From Thermogemmatispora sp042408965 (GTDB lineage: Bacteria > Chloroflexota > Ktedonobacteria > Ktedonobacterales > Ktedonobacteraceae): a DNA stretch of 64,000 nt. Below, piece by piece: positions 16,953-25,723 of this stretch. How positions within the stretch are numbered: position 1 is the stretch's first letter; each line of letters opens with the position of its first letter. The DNA is taken from the NCBI GenBank assembly GCA_042408965.1, contig JBHOQN010000144.1:1-64000 (forward strand), given 5' to 3'. A model generated the notes under the pieces. The model was not told where the DNA came from. It saw nothing but the letters and a program-made list of their open reading frames with translations, and searched no databases. Both the position numbers and the translations under genes were made by a program.

Positions 16953-18011
16953 ATGAGTAACCAGAGCAGCATCAGCATCGAGCGCCAGGACGACGCTGCC
17001 ACCTTTGAGCAGCGCGTCCAGCAAGGGGCTGTCAACGCCGTCAGGTGCATGGGAGTGACGGCCAGCGATCGGCTCTTTATTATGACTGACTACGAGTGCG
17101 GCCCGATTGCGCGCCGCGTCGCCACGGCCGCCCTGGATCTGCACGCCGACGTCAGCGTACATTTTCTCGAACATTACGGACGGCGACCGCTGACCAGCTT
17201 CCCCGAAGAGCTGCGCAATGACCTCCGCCAATTTCAGCCCAGCGTATCGTTCTATATAGCGACGGCACAGCCCGGCGAGATCGGCTTCCGCATCCCGCTG
17301 CTGCCGTTTCTGACACAAGAGCTGCACGTCAGGCACGGCCATATGCCCGGCATCGATGAGCGGCTGATGGCCGAGGGCATGTGCGCCGATTACGATGAGG
17401 TCTACGCGGTGACGACGAAGGTCTATGAGATCGTGCGCCAGGCGCAGCGCATCCATGTGACCTCTGCAAAGGGCAGCGATGTGACCGCCACCTTCAATCC
17501 CGCCTGGAACTGGATTCCCTGCCATGGACGCTACCACCAGCAGGGGCAGTGGGGCAACCTGCCTGAAGGCGAGGTCTTTACCGCCCCCGCCGACGTCAAT
17601 GGCGTCCTGGTCGGCGATGTGCTCGGCGACTACTTCTCCGCCAGGTATGGCGTGCTGAAACATCCCGTGCACATCACCATCAGACATGGCTATGCGACCG
17701 AGGTGAGCAGTGAGGACGCCGCGGTCGCTCGCGAGCTGCGCGACTACATGTTCTCGACGCCCAACGGCAACCGCGTCGGCGAGTTCGCCATCGGCACGCT
17801 CACCAGCCTGAAACAGCCAGTCGGTAATCTGCTGCAGGACGAAAAGATCCCTGGACTGCATATCGCCTTCGGGAACCCGTACCCGGAGTACACCGGCGCC
17901 GACTGGCATGCCAGCATTCATGTGGACGTGGTGCCTACGACCTGCACGATCGAGGTCGACGGACGCACGATCATGCGCGCCGGCGAGTTCTGTCTCCAGG
18001 CCGACTGGTAA
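16953..18011 (+). CDS. M29 family aminopeptidase
   Basis: 352-residue metallo-aminopeptidase of family M29 (aminopeptidase T/S/PepS type), which removes N-terminal residues from peptides using two divalent metals. Family features seen: the LPEGEVFTAP block holding a metal-binding glutamate, HPVHITIRHGYATEV, and the C-terminal HIAFGNPYPEYTGADWHASIHVDVV block with the metal-binding His/Asp residues. Many members come from thermophiles. Slightly shorter than the usual 400 or so residues. ATG 16953 has GGAG seven bases upstream. Its promoter carries an inverted repeat. Confidence 0.86.
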   Translation: MSNQSSISIERQDDAATFEQRVQQGAVNAVRCMGVTASDRLFIMTDYECGPIARRVATAALDLHADVSVHFLEHYGRRPLTSFPEELRNDLRQFQPSVSFYIATAQPGEIGFRIPLLPFLTQELHVRHGHMPGIDERLMAEGMCADYDEVYAVTTKVYEIVRQAQRIHVTSAKGSDVTATFNPAWNWIPCHGRYHQQGQWGNLPEGEVFTAPADVNGVLVGDVLGDYFSARYGVLKHPVHITIRHGYATEVSSEDAAVARELRDYMFSTPNGNRVGEFAIGTLTSLKQPVGNLLQDEKIPGLHIAFGNPYPEYTGADWHASIHVDVVPTTCTIEVDGRTIMRAGEFCLQADW

Positions 18012-18180
18012 GCAGGCTCAGCACCCTCCTGGATCACGACCTGGTGATGATGAGGAGAGCAGCTCCGCGCAGCCCGGCTTGCTCGTATCACATCATCGCC
18101 CTGCTAGCAGATATCTGTCTATGATCAGCGATCGCGATGCCCACAGCAGCGGCATCAGCGGAGCGGGGAGGAGCCGTAGC

Positions 18181-19857
18181 GTGTCGCACGTCAGGGGTCA
18201 ACAGCTTATCGGCAGAGTCGTGGGTGGCTGTGTGCTGGAGAGGCTGCTCGGTTACGGTGGGTCCAGCGCTGTCTTTCTGGCACACCAGCAGGCGCCCGAG
18301 CGCCAGGTGGCCGTCAAGATCTTCCTGCCGCGGACCACCCTCGATCGCGCCATGCATGAGGAGTTCCGGCAGCGCTTCCTGCGGGAGGCGCGGGCGGCCA
18401 GCAAGCTGACACATCCCCATATTCTGCCGATCTACGCCTATGGGGAGGAAGATGGCCTGGCCTATATCGTCATGCCCTACATGCGTGGCGGCACCCTGGC
18501 CGACCACGTGCGCCGCCATGGCCCACTCTCGCTGCAGGAGGCCGCAACCTACCTGCGGCAGATCGCCGCCGCCCTCGACTACGCCCATGAGCGCGGCTGC
18601 ATCCATTGCGATGTCAAGCCGGCCAATATCCTGCTCGATGGGGCCGGCCAGGCCCTGCTCGCCGACTTTGGCATCGCGCGCCTGGTGCGCGAGGAGCTGG
18701 CGGAGGCCGGCGCCAACGGTGCCCGGCCGCTGACCTCGCTGGTCGGAACGCCAGACTATATCTCCCCCGAGCAGGCCCTCAACCAGTATGTCGACCAGCG
18801 CTCCGATGTCTACTCGCTGGGCGCGACGCTCTTTTTCATGCTGGCCGGCCGCCCCCCGTTTCTCGCTGACTCGGCCATCGCCCTGGCCCTGCTGCACGTT
18901 CATGAGCCGCCTCCCGCCCTCTGCGAGCTTGATGAGCGCGTGCCCCCCCAGATCGACTATGTGCTGCACAAAGCCCTGGCGAAGTTCCCTGAGGAGCGCT
19001 TTCCCTCAGCCGGGCGCCTGAGCGCCGCCTTTCAGGAGAGCCTGCAGCGCACCGGCACCTCGCCGCGCGTGCGCCTGCGCGTTCAGAGTCTCACGCTGCC
19101 TCGCTGGCTGCCAGCGGTCCTCTCCCTGAAGCTGGAGGCGATCAGACTGCCTCAGCGGCCGGTGCGGCGTGTCGCCCTGGCCGCCTTTGTCCTGCTGGTC
19201 GTCGTCTGCTCGCTCACGCTGACCAGCAACCTGGCCACCTCTCATATCACCCAGGTGGCAGCCAACAGAGTGGCCTCGCCCACCAGCCAGATTCGCCGCG
19301 TCGTCGGCGTGCCCTCCGACCGCCTCACCGATAATCCCGGTGCCTGGCCCTCAGGCAGCACCTTCTACTTCGCCAACGGCGAGTACCACATCCTCAACCA
19401 GTCGCCGCGCACCAGCGCTGTGGCCCTCTACGCCGACCACAGCTTTCGCGATTTTCACCTCTCGCTCGATATGCGTGAGATCCGTGGTAGCCACGACAGC
19501 GCCGACTACTACGGCGTGATCTTCCGTGCCGCCAGCGATCAGAGTCACTACTACGTCTTTGAGGTCGTCAGTTGGGGTGGCGGCGCCTATCAGTTCCTGC
19601 GCTACAACGGCGCCTGGAAGGTCCTCGCCGATGGGGCCCTCCCCTCGCTGCTGATCGCAGAAGGCGAGACGAACACCATCGAGGTCGATGCCCACGGCTC
19701 CACCTTCCGCTTCTTCGTCAACGGCCACCCTGTGGCGCCAGCGCTCTCCGACACCTCCCGCCACGCCCTCAAAGTGGGCAGCATCGGCCTCTGCGTCGCA
19801 GAGCAAGGGAGCGAGATAGCCTTCTCCCACCTGCGCATTGGCCCGCCCCTCTTCTAG
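18181..19857 (+). CDS. membrane Ser/Thr protein kinase with lectin-like ectodomain
   Basis: 558 residues from GTG 18181, which has GGGGAGGAG seven bases upstream; ATG 18121 would add 20 residues without a ribosome site. The kinase domain (about 10-290) looks active: GYGGSSAVFLA, VAVKIF (Lys46), IHCDVKPANI (Asp144; HCD instead of HRD), ADFGIA (Asp162), GTPDYISPEQ. A membrane helix follows (about 331-349). The outer domain (about 375-558) is beta-rich (NGEYHILNQ, DFHLSLDMREI, YYGVIFRAASDQSHYYVFEV, GSIGLCV) and resembles concanavalin-like/DUF1080 folds that often bind carbohydrate. This suggests sensing of a sugar or wall ligand, by inference. No substrate gene is obvious. Confidence 0.88.
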   Translation: MSHVRGQQLIGRVVGGCVLERLLGYGGSSAVFLAHQQAPERQVAVKIFLPRTTLDRAMHEEFRQRFLREARAASKLTHPHILPIYAYGEEDGLAYIVMPYMRGGTLADHVRRHGPLSLQEAATYLRQIAAALDYAHERGCIHCDVKPANILLDGAGQALLADFGIARLVREELAEAGANGARPLTSLVGTPDYISPEQALNQYVDQRSDVYSLGATLFFMLAGRPPFLADSAIALALLHVHEPPPALCELDERVPPQIDYVLHKALAKFPEERFPSAGRLSAAFQESLQRTGTSPRVRLRVQSLTLPRWLPAVLSLKLEAIRLPQRPVRRVALAAFVLLVVVCSLTLTSNLATSHITQVAANRVASPTSQIRRVVGVPSDRLTDNPGAWPSGSTFYFANGEYHILNQSPRTSAVALYADHSFRDFHLSLDMREIRGSHDSADYYGVIFRAASDQSHYYVFEVVSWGGGAYQFLRYNGAWKVLADGALPSLLIAEGETNTIEVDAHGSTFRFFVNGHPVAPALSDTSRHALKVGSIGLCVAEQGSEIAFSHLRIGPPLF

Positions 19858-19959
19858 CGGCCTGCCCGGCGTCAGCAGGCCGCGTGACCCAGGCCCACCC
19901 CGCCTGCTCCTGTCGCGGTCCGTCTGCTCCTCAAGGTCCCAGGCCCCATCACAGTGATA

Positions 19960-19968
19960 TGTTATAAT
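19960..19968 (+). promoter_or_regulatory. extended -10 promoter element
   Basis: TG-T-TATAAT at 19960-19968, without a good -35, about 84 bp before the ligase gene. Confidence 0.5.
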
Positions 19969-20051
19969 TCAAGCAGTCCAGAGATGTTATATCTGATGGA
20001 GAGGACGACGCATTTACCGGCCCTGTCTCTTGAAGGAGCAAAGGATCACGC

Positions 20052-21188
20052 ATGAAACATCGGTCGTCTTTTTATCCCCCGTCCCTTGGTATCGAAGAAG
20101 AGTTCCAGCTCGTCGATCGCCGCACAGGTCAGCTCAGTTGCGCCATCGAGCGTGTTCTTGAAAAAGGTCAGCCTGCCCTGGGCGAGAAAATAAAGCCCGA
20201 AATGCACGCCTCCACCGTCGAGATCATCAGCGATGTCTGTCCAGATATCGCAACGGCGCGCCAGGAGCTGACCGGCCTGCGGCGCCAGCTGCTGCAGATT
20301 CTGAGCACCGAGGACCTGGTGCCGATCAGCGCCGGCACGCATCCCACAGCCCGCTGGCAGGATCAGGAGCGAACCGAGCGAGAGCGCTACTCAGAGCTGG
20401 AGGCCGAGGAGCAGGACGTTGGCCGCTCGCTCCTGATCTTCGGCCTGCACATTCACGTCGGTATCCAGGACAGAGAGCAGGCCGTCGCCGTCATGAACCA
20501 GGTGCGCACCTGGCTGCCCCATCTGCTGGCCCTCTCCTCGAACTCGCCCTTCTGGGCAGGACGGCTCACCGGCATCAAATCCTACCGCTCCGTGGTCTGG
20601 AAGCGCTGCAATCGCAGCGGCCTGCCCGAGCTGCTGCCCGATCACGCCCATTTCGAGCGCTACATCACCGACCTGGTGGAGGCGGGCCTCATCGATAACG
20701 GTAAGCGCATCTGGTGGGACGTACGCCTCCATCCCTTCTTCGACACACTCGAATTTCGCATCTGCGACATGCCAGCCACCCTGGAAGATACCATCGCCCT
20801 GGCCGCCCTCTGCCAGGCCCTGGTGGCCAGATTGAGCTGGCTCTACCGGACCGGCCTGAACACCATCGCCCTGCCACGCCTCTATATTGATGAAAATAAA
20901 TGGCTGGCCATGCGCGACGGCCTCGATGCCACCTATATTGACTTCGTCAATCGCCGTCGCCTCACCATGCGCGACGCCATTCACGAACTGCTCGACTTTG
21001 TCGACGAGGTCGTCGACGATCTCGGCAGCCGGCGCGAGATGACCTATCTGCGCCAGCTCCTCAGCGACGAGCGCGGGACCGGCGCCGATCGCCAGATCGC
21101 CGCCTACCGGCGCACCGGCGAGATCCAGGCCGTCATCGAGCTGCTCATCGAGCAGACCGTCCAGGGACTCGTCCCCGAGGCCGCCTGA
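20052..21188 (+). CDS. carboxylate-amine ligase, YbdK/GCS2 family
   Basis: 378 residues of the glutamate-cysteine ligase family 2 (YbdK type), an ATP-dependent enzyme joining a carboxylate to an amine. The signature GIEEEFQLVD opens the protein; HASTVEIISDVCPD, LHIHVGIQD and DMPATLEDTIALAALCQALV are the other conserved blocks. The length is typical. In most bacteria members make gamma-glutamyl compounds or are of unknown substrate, so glutathione synthesis should not be assumed. ATG 20052 has AAAGGA upstream. A hairpin overlaps its stop codon. Confidence 0.9.
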   Translation: MKHRSSFYPPSLGIEEEFQLVDRRTGQLSCAIERVLEKGQPALGEKIKPEMHASTVEIISDVCPDIATARQELTGLRRQLLQILSTEDLVPISAGTHPTARWQDQERTERERYSELEAEEQDVGRSLLIFGLHIHVGIQDREQAVAVMNQVRTWLPHLLALSSNSPFWAGRLTGIKSYRSVVWKRCNRSGLPELLPDHAHFERYITDLVEAGLIDNGKRIWWDVRLHPFFDTLEFRICDMPATLEDTIALAALCQALVARLSWLYRTGLNTIALPRLYIDENKWLAMRDGLDATYIDFVNRRRLTMRDAIHELLDFVDEVVDDLGSRREMTYLRQLLSDERGTGADRQIAAYRRTGEIQAVIELLIEQTVQGLVPEAA

Positions 21189-21199
21189 GGCGGGGGGAC
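21171..21199. terminator. hairpin across the ligase stop codon
   Basis: GTCCCC (21171-21176) pairs with GGGGAC (21194-21199) and CCGCC with GGCGG around the TGA. It sits between convergent genes. No U-tract. Confidence 0.45.
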
Positions 21200-21281
21200 G
21201 CCAGGAGAGCGAGCAGCCCTGACTGAGCGCCAGAGGCCGCTCGCGCCCCCTGCAGGTATGGTCCAGCGCTCCCCCGCAGGT

Positions 21282-22673
21282 CTAGCCCAGCGGCACCACC
21301 CACGAGGGACGTTTCGGAAAGAGCGCCTGCAGGAGCAGCTCCGTGCGCTTCGTCACAAAGACATCCGGGAAGGCCTGGCGCAGCTCATCCAGGCTGCGAT
21401 AGCCGAAGAGGAGCTGCAGAAAGACCCCAGGAGGAAACCAGCCGTCCGCGCTATCCCGCCAGAACGGCTGCTGCCAGGACTCCGCCACGCTCAGCTCTCC
21501 CTCCGTGAAGACCAGATGCAGGCCCCCACGGAAGAAGCTGAGATGGAACTCGCCACTGTAGCTTGCCAGCGCCGAAGCCGCCAGGCGGCGCTCAAGCAGC
21601 GGCGCCAGCCGGCGCAGCAGACGCGGCAGATCGGGGACACGCACATACCAGGCGTAGGGTGGGCTGATCCTCGGCACAACAGGGGTTTCAGGCCCGAGCT
21701 GTAAGGACTGCAGCACATCATAGACAGCGTGTCGCCCCCCGAGGGCGAACAGGATCTGGTCGATCGCCGCCGGATCGCGCCGTACCGCCATCTGCTGACC
21801 TCGCGCCAGGAGGGCGCGCAGCAGGGCCGGCATCGCAGCGTACAGGTTGAGGCTGGCCTCCGTCTCAAAGAGGTACAGCACAGGGACCAGCGACGTCCAG
21901 CGCATGGTGGGCATCATGAGGAAGCCCAGAAAGCGCTGCGCCTGGTCCGTGATGACCTGGAGGTCCCAGTGCTCACCCGTCCGCGACGAGGGTGCCTGCT
22001 CCAGATGGTAGCGCCACCAGCGCTCAGGAATCACCGTGGAGATCGGCTGCTCGCGGCGACGCCGGTCATAGAGCGCGCGCATGGCCGGCAGATCCTCCAG
22101 GCTGGCGGCGCGCAGCAGCACCGGCTCCTCGCTCCCCTCCTGACGCAGCGGAATCAAGGCCACAGGAAAACTGAGGGCGCCATCGAGCTCCAGCGCGTAC
22201 TCGTAGCCGAACTGGCGATAGAAGTAGGGAATGCCAGTGATGGCCTGCAGCAGATCGCCCTCGGCCTCGCTGCGCGCGTGGAGCAATGCAAAGATGGCGC
22301 GGATCAGGCCCTGGTTGCGGTAATCGGGATCACTGACCACCAGTTCCGGGCGCCCCACAGGGAGCAGCAGCCCCTCATACTCCAGCTGCTGACGGAAGAG
22401 CGAGGCCGCCGCCACCACCCGCCGCTCGCGGCGCCGCGTATCCTCCACCAGGGCGAAGCCATCGCTGCCCATCAGCGGGTGAGTACCGCTCATCAGCTCT
22501 CTCACGTGGTAAGCCAGCGGCTGCTGCAGGGGATCAGCAGGCTGATTCAAAAACACCATGCACTCAAGGTAGGCGAGGTCCTCCGCGTCCTCGGCACGTG
22601 ACCAGCGCAGGAGCAGGCCGTTACCCAGGTCACGAGGCTGCAGATACGATGCAGGTGAGGATGACATGACCAT
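21282..22673 (-). CDS. GNAT family N-acetyltransferase
   Basis: 463 residues. The N-terminal half is a GNAT acetyltransferase domain: LLLRWSRAEDAEDLAYL, the central strand LVVSDPDYRNQGLIRAIFALLHA (acetyl-CoA loop of R/Q-x-x-G-x-G/A type, here YRNQGLIRA), and YFYRQFGYEYALEL. The C-terminal half, about 230 residues, resembles a second GNAT-like or sterol-carrier-like region seen in Eis-type proteins. The substrate cannot be predicted. ATG 22673 has AAGGAG nine bases upstream. Confidence 0.8.
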   Translation of the reverse strand: MVMSSSPASYLQPRDLGNGLLLRWSRAEDAEDLAYLECMVFLNQPADPLQQPLAYHVRELMSGTHPLMGSDGFALVEDTRRRERRVVAAASLFRQQLEYEGLLLPVGRPELVVSDPDYRNQGLIRAIFALLHARSEAEGDLLQAITGIPYFYRQFGYEYALELDGALSFPVALIPLRQEGSEEPVLLRAASLEDLPAMRALYDRRRREQPISTVIPERWWRYHLEQAPSSRTGEHWDLQVITDQAQRFLGFLMMPTMRWTSLVPVLYLFETEASLNLYAAMPALLRALLARGQQMAVRRDPAAIDQILFALGGRHAVYDVLQSLQLGPETPVVPRISPPYAWYVRVPDLPRLLRRLAPLLERRLAASALASYSGEFHLSFFRGGLHLVFTEGELSVAESWQQPFWRDSADGWFPPGVFLQLLFGYRSLDELRQAFPDVFVTKRTELLLQALFPKRPSWVVPLG

Positions 22674-23154
22674 AGAGATTCTCTCCTTAAGCAGGAACAG
22701 AGGTCAACAGACAGGCAGACAGCTTGACCACCCGAGGGCGGCAGAGCTGCGCCTGAGCAGGGCACGACCGCGCGAGAGCGCGTGCCCGTAGCGGCGGCCT
22801 GTATTCAGGAGGAGCGCGGGCGTGGAGCGCAGAAGGAGATCGCTCGCGTCAATGGAGACGCATGCGCGAGGCCAGCCAGTCGAAGAAGAAGTCGGCCGGA
22901 AGGAGAGCAGAGACCCTGTGCTGCATCACCCGACAGGTGCAGACCTGCGCCCCGGCTGATCCGGGGCCACCACCTGTCATGACAGATGGGGGTCTGGTGA
23001 TGGTGATGGCGGTTGTCTCCACAGGTAGCGCCTTTCACTGAGAAGCGCTGCGAACGTTGCAGCCAAAAACGAACCATCACAAGTATAGCTGACGGACGGC
23101 CGGGCTGTCAAGGCAGCGCCCGTGCGCACAGGCTGGCGGACGGCCGGGCGGCGA
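22674..23154. other. 480-bp spacer with palindrome and hairpin
   Basis: It lies between the GNAT gene and the methyltransferase gene (both minus), so it is the likely leader of the GNAT gene. It holds a 7-bp stem GCCCCGG/CCGGGGC with a 5-base loop (22949-22967) and, next to it, a 20-bp palindrome with one mismatched pair centred on TGTCATGACA (22975-22984). Open frames here have poor codon use. The layout could be an operator or a structured leader. Confidence 0.45.
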
Positions 23155-24111
23155 TCAGGAGCTGAAGCTGCTCCAGCGCGCGAAGATCGCCGTGGAGAGC
23201 CGGCGCCCGGCGCTCTCCTCTACCAGCACCATCTCGCCCGCCGTCAGGCTGCCGCGGTAGTCCCGCAGCATCTCCTGCAGCGGATAGTAGAGACTCAGGG
23301 CCGAGGCGCGGATCGCATAGGCCGTCAGAACCACAAAGAGGGGCTGCTCGCTCAGGAGGGCGCGGCAACTTTGCAGCAGCGCGGGAAGAGCCTCGTGCAG
23401 CTTCCAGACCTCGCCGCGCGGACCACGGCCGAATTTGGGCGGATCGATAATCAGGCCATCGTAGCGCACACCGCGGCGCACCTCGCGCTGCACGAACTTC
23501 AGCGCATCGTCGACAATCCAGCGGATCGGCCGCTGCGACAGACCAGAGAGCGCCTGGTTCTCCCGTGCCCACTCGATGCTTTTCTTTGAGGCATCGACGT
23601 GAGTCACCGCAGCGCCAGCGCTGGCCGCCGCCAGCGAGGCCAGGCCCGTATAGGCGAAGAGGTTGAGCACCTTCACCGGCCGACCGCTCTCAGCGATCAG
23701 CCTGCTCAGCCAGTCCCAGTGGCAGGCCTGCTCCGGAAAGACGCCCAGATGGCGGAAAGGCGTTGGCGCCGCCCAGAAGCGCAGGTGCTTGTAGCGCACC
23801 ATCCAGCGCGGCTCCAGAGGACGACGAAAGCGCCAGTGCCCCCCCTCATACTCCTCCGCACCACCCAGGCTGCCCTGGAAGACCGCATCGGCCTGCTCCC
23901 AGGCCGCACGTGGCAGGGCCGGTTGCCAGAGCGCCTGCGGCTCCGGGCGCACAAAGCAATAGGGTCCCAGCCGCTCCAGCCTGGCTCCAGCGCCACTGTC
24001 CAGCAAGGCATAGTCCTGCCAGTCTGGTGAGGTCAGCAAAGTCAGCGCCGCCGTCTGTTGAGGGCCAGGGCCGCCGATGTTCACTGCAGGCCGTTGTTCA
24101 GCTCGACTCAT
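23155..24111 (-). CDS. class I SAM-dependent methyltransferase, RlmI/rRNA methyltransferase-like
   Basis: 318 residues with a Rossmann methyltransferase core. Motif I is VLNLFAYTGLASLAAASAGA (148-167), the acidic loop is HVDASKKSIEWARENQ, and the catalytic block is IIDPPKFGRG (221-230). DPPKF is typical of RlmI/RlmK/L-like 23S rRNA cytosine/guanine methyltransferases, so rRNA is the likely target. The usual N-terminal PUA domain is not evident. ATG 24111 was chosen because the conserved part starts after it; the ribosome site is weak, and two in-frame upstream ATGs exist (24162, 24300). Confidence 0.85.
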   Translation of the reverse strand: MSRAEQRPAVNIGGPGPQQTAALTLLTSPDWQDYALLDSGAGARLERLGPYCFVRPEPQALWQPALPRAAWEQADAVFQGSLGGAEEYEGGHWRFRRPLEPRWMVRYKHLRFWAAPTPFRHLGVFPEQACHWDWLSRLIAESGRPVKVLNLFAYTGLASLAAASAGAAVTHVDASKKSIEWARENQALSGLSQRPIRWIVDDALKFVQREVRRGVRYDGLIIDPPKFGRGPRGEVWKLHEALPALLQSCRALLSEQPLFVVLTAYAIRASALSLYYPLQEMLRDYRGSLTAGEMVLVEESAGRRLSTAIFARWSSFSS

Positions 24112-24234
24112 GCCCACTACTGTAAGCCATCGCCGCCGTTTTTGCAAGAGGCCGCCAGCCATGAGCCCAGGCAGTCCAGTACGAACCGGCACCCCCTGCG
24201 CACGCGCTCCCCTGGGGAACGCCAGGATCTGGAA

Positions 24235-24263
24235 TTGACATTGTGTTGTCAACCTTCTATACT
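24235..24263 (+). promoter_or_regulatory. strong promoter with inverted repeat at the -35 (ferredoxin gene)
   Basis: Consensus TTGACA at 24235-24240, 17 bp, TATACT at 24258-24263. The -35 is half of an inverted repeat, TTGACA (24235-24240)/TGTCAA (24247-24252), a possible operator. Confidence 0.8.
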
Positions 24264-24269
24264 GAACTA

Positions 24270-24521
24270 GGCGCTCGTAAGAGCCACTCCACCGTGGCAC
24301 TCCCTCAGGGAAGCGGTGGACTGCAAACCAGCAGGCGAGGGCGGGCGAGAGCAGACAAGGGGAGGGAGGGACCTGCAGCGTTGCCCTGGCGCGCCATCCC
24401 AGACCAGCCGGAGTCCTGCTTGAGCGAGCCTGTATGCTGAGACCAGATCATACTTTGAGGAAAAGGAGGCGGCGCTGTTCTCCCCGGCACTGAGTGGGGA
24501 TCTGATGCGCCGGATTGTTGG
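24270..24521 (+). ncRNA. structured 250-nt leader or small RNA before ferredoxin (tentative)
   Basis: A consensus promoter is followed by 250 bases without a gene. A possible closing stem joins GGCGCTCGTAAG (about 24271-24282) with CTTGAGCGAGCC (about 24419-24430) through two bulges. Inside, CCACCG and CGGTGG (about 24291-24317) close a hairpin topped by CTCCCTCAGGGAAG. A good AAAAGGAGG (24461-24469) has no start codon at the right distance. It matches no riboswitch, 6S, RNase P or SRP RNA that I can recall. Confidence 0.35.
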
Positions 24522-24525
24522 ATGA
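24505..24525 (+). CDS. possible six-codon leader peptide coupled to ferredoxin
   Basis: ATG CGC CGG ATT GTT GGA TGA encodes MRRIVG, and its stop overlaps the ferredoxin start as ATGA. GTGGGG lies five bases upstream. The ferredoxin gene itself lacks a ribosome site, so coupling through this overlap would explain its translation. Inferred only. Confidence 0.3.
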   Translation: MRRIVG

Positions 24526-24779
24526 CCTACGTAATTACCCAGCCGTGCATTGGCGTGAAGGATGCCTCCTGCGTCGACGTCTGTCCGGTGGACTGCATTC
24601 ATCCTACACCGAACGAGGAAGGGTTTGAGGAGAGCGAGCAGCTCTACATCAACCCCGATGAGTGCATTGACTGCGGTGCCTGCGAACCGGCGTGCCCGGT
24701 GACTGCCATCTTTGAGGAGTCGGCGGTGCCTGAGGAATGGAGGCACTTCATCAAGATCAACGCTGAGTTCTTTAAGTAA
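24522..24779 (+). CDS. ferredoxin, seven-iron type
   Basis: An 85-residue soluble electron carrier. Cluster ligands are in CIGVKDASCVDVCPVDC (first cluster, 3Fe-4S type spacing) and CIDCGACEPACPVTAI (4Fe-4S). The start MTYVITQPCIGVKD matches the usual N-terminus of this family exactly, so ATG 24522 is secure even though no ribosome site is present. It stands alone behind a consensus promoter and a long leader, and is followed by a terminator; the redox partner is unknown. Confidence 0.95.
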   Translation: MTYVITQPCIGVKDASCVDVCPVDCIHPTPNEEGFEESEQLYINPDECIDCGACEPACPVTAIFEESAVPEEWRHFIKINAEFFK

Positions 24780-24802
24780 AAGAGAGGGCCATGCAGGCCC
24801 AG

Positions 24803-24883
24803 GCCGGTTGGCATGGCAGGCAGTCGGGCGGGCTGGAAGCCTCATCAACGATGCTGGGCTGACTCGCCCAACCGGCTTTTTTT
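24803..24883 (+). terminator. terminator after ferredoxin
   Basis: GCCGGTTGG (24803-24811) pairs with CCAACCGGC (24868-24876), followed by seven Ts (24877-24883). The loop of about 56 bases can fold further. This is one of the few U-tract terminators in the window. Confidence 0.75.
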
Positions 24884-24907
24884 ACGCTAGAACTCCTCGC
24901 CAGGCTG

Positions 24908-24916
24908 TGATATAAT
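24908..24916 (+). promoter_or_regulatory. extended -10 promoter element
   Basis: TG-A-TATAAT at 24908-24916, 50 bp before ATG 24968; no clear -35. Confidence 0.6.
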
Positions 24917-24967
24917 GCAGACGCATACATCGAACGCCAAAGAACTTCTACTAAGGGAGCTGCCCCT

Positions 24968-25630
24968 ATGCCGATAACAAGACGCAGACGCGCGAATCCA
25001 CCAGACCAACCTGAGAACAACAATCATAACCATGTTGCGGAGCAAGCCGAGGAAGTTGCAGAACCGTTACCCACGGAGCAAGCTCCCATAGTGCCGCTGG
25101 ATGGCGAACAGCTAGCCGCCCGACAGCCGGGCCCGGCGCAGAGCGAGGCCGCCCCCCTGCCGTTTCCCGCCGCCGACTCCCTTCCCGGCCAGGCAGGAGC
25201 AGGGGCCACTCCCGTTGCTAATGGCGAACGCGCCGAGCGGCCAGGCGCGGAGTACCCACCCCTGAGCGAGGGAGGACGGCGCTCGGCACGCGACTACTTC
25301 CGGCGTCCCGCCCAGGCCGCCACCGCTGGCGCAGCAGGGCCGGTGGCGACCTTTCAGCAGACAGCGCCGCCACCGCCGACGCATGAGATTGCCCTGCCGC
25401 TGGGTAATCTGCTCCACCTGGCCTACAATCCAAGCTATACCGGCGCCGAGGAGGCACGAAGCCAGCTCTTGCGCCGCCTGGAGAGCGAGAGCAAGGCCGG
25501 CGGGCGAGCCCGCTGCTGGAACTGTGGCTCCCTGGCGGTGGTCTACGATCGCTGGGAGACCCGCAGCAAGGCCTTTGGGGAAGTGGGGATTGCCTATTGC
25601 GAGATCTGTGGCGTCTGGAGTGTCTTGTAG
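24968..25630 (+). CDS. zinc-ribbon protein with disordered N-terminus
   Basis: 220 residues. The first 130 are Pro/Ala/Gln/Glu-rich and probably disordered. The C-terminus holds a zinc ribbon with CWNC (about 180) and CEIC (about 212), 28 residues apart, and a conserved-looking IALPLGNLLHLAYNPSYTGAEEA segment before it. Cytoplasmic. AAGGGAG lies nine bases before ATG 24968. It is followed by another small zinc-ribbon gene on the same strand. Function unknown; zinc ribbons of this kind often contact RNA or other proteins. Confidence 0.75.
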   Translation: MPITRRRRANPPDQPENNNHNHVAEQAEEVAEPLPTEQAPIVPLDGEQLAARQPGPAQSEAAPLPFPAADSLPGQAGAGATPVANGERAERPGAEYPPLSEGGRRSARDYFRRPAQAATAGAAGPVATFQQTAPPPPTHEIALPLGNLLHLAYNPSYTGAEEARSQLLRRLESESKAGGRARCWNCGSLAVVYDRWETRSKAFGEVGIAYCEICGVWSVL

Positions 25631-25723
25631 GGACGCGAGTTCGTCGTGCGTACGTGTCGTTGAGGACGTCTGCTCGCTTGCGTCTGTCGCAACGTGCTCT
25701 ACCGTTCTTAAGGAGACTGTGCT

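Noticed and set aside
22805..23080. A 91-codon minus-strand gene
   Set aside because: No family resemblance, a His run, unusual composition and no ribosome site; it lies in the leader of the GNAT gene.
24270..24435. Cobalamin riboswitch, 6S, SRP or RNase P RNA
   Set aside because: AGGGAAGCGGTGG recalls part of the cobalamin motif, but the other conserved blocks are missing. The SRP and RNase P signature sequences are also absent. Kept only as an unnamed leader.
24267..24848. A 193-codon minus-strand frame over ferredoxin
   Set aside because: It is the antisense shadow of the ferredoxin gene and its leader.
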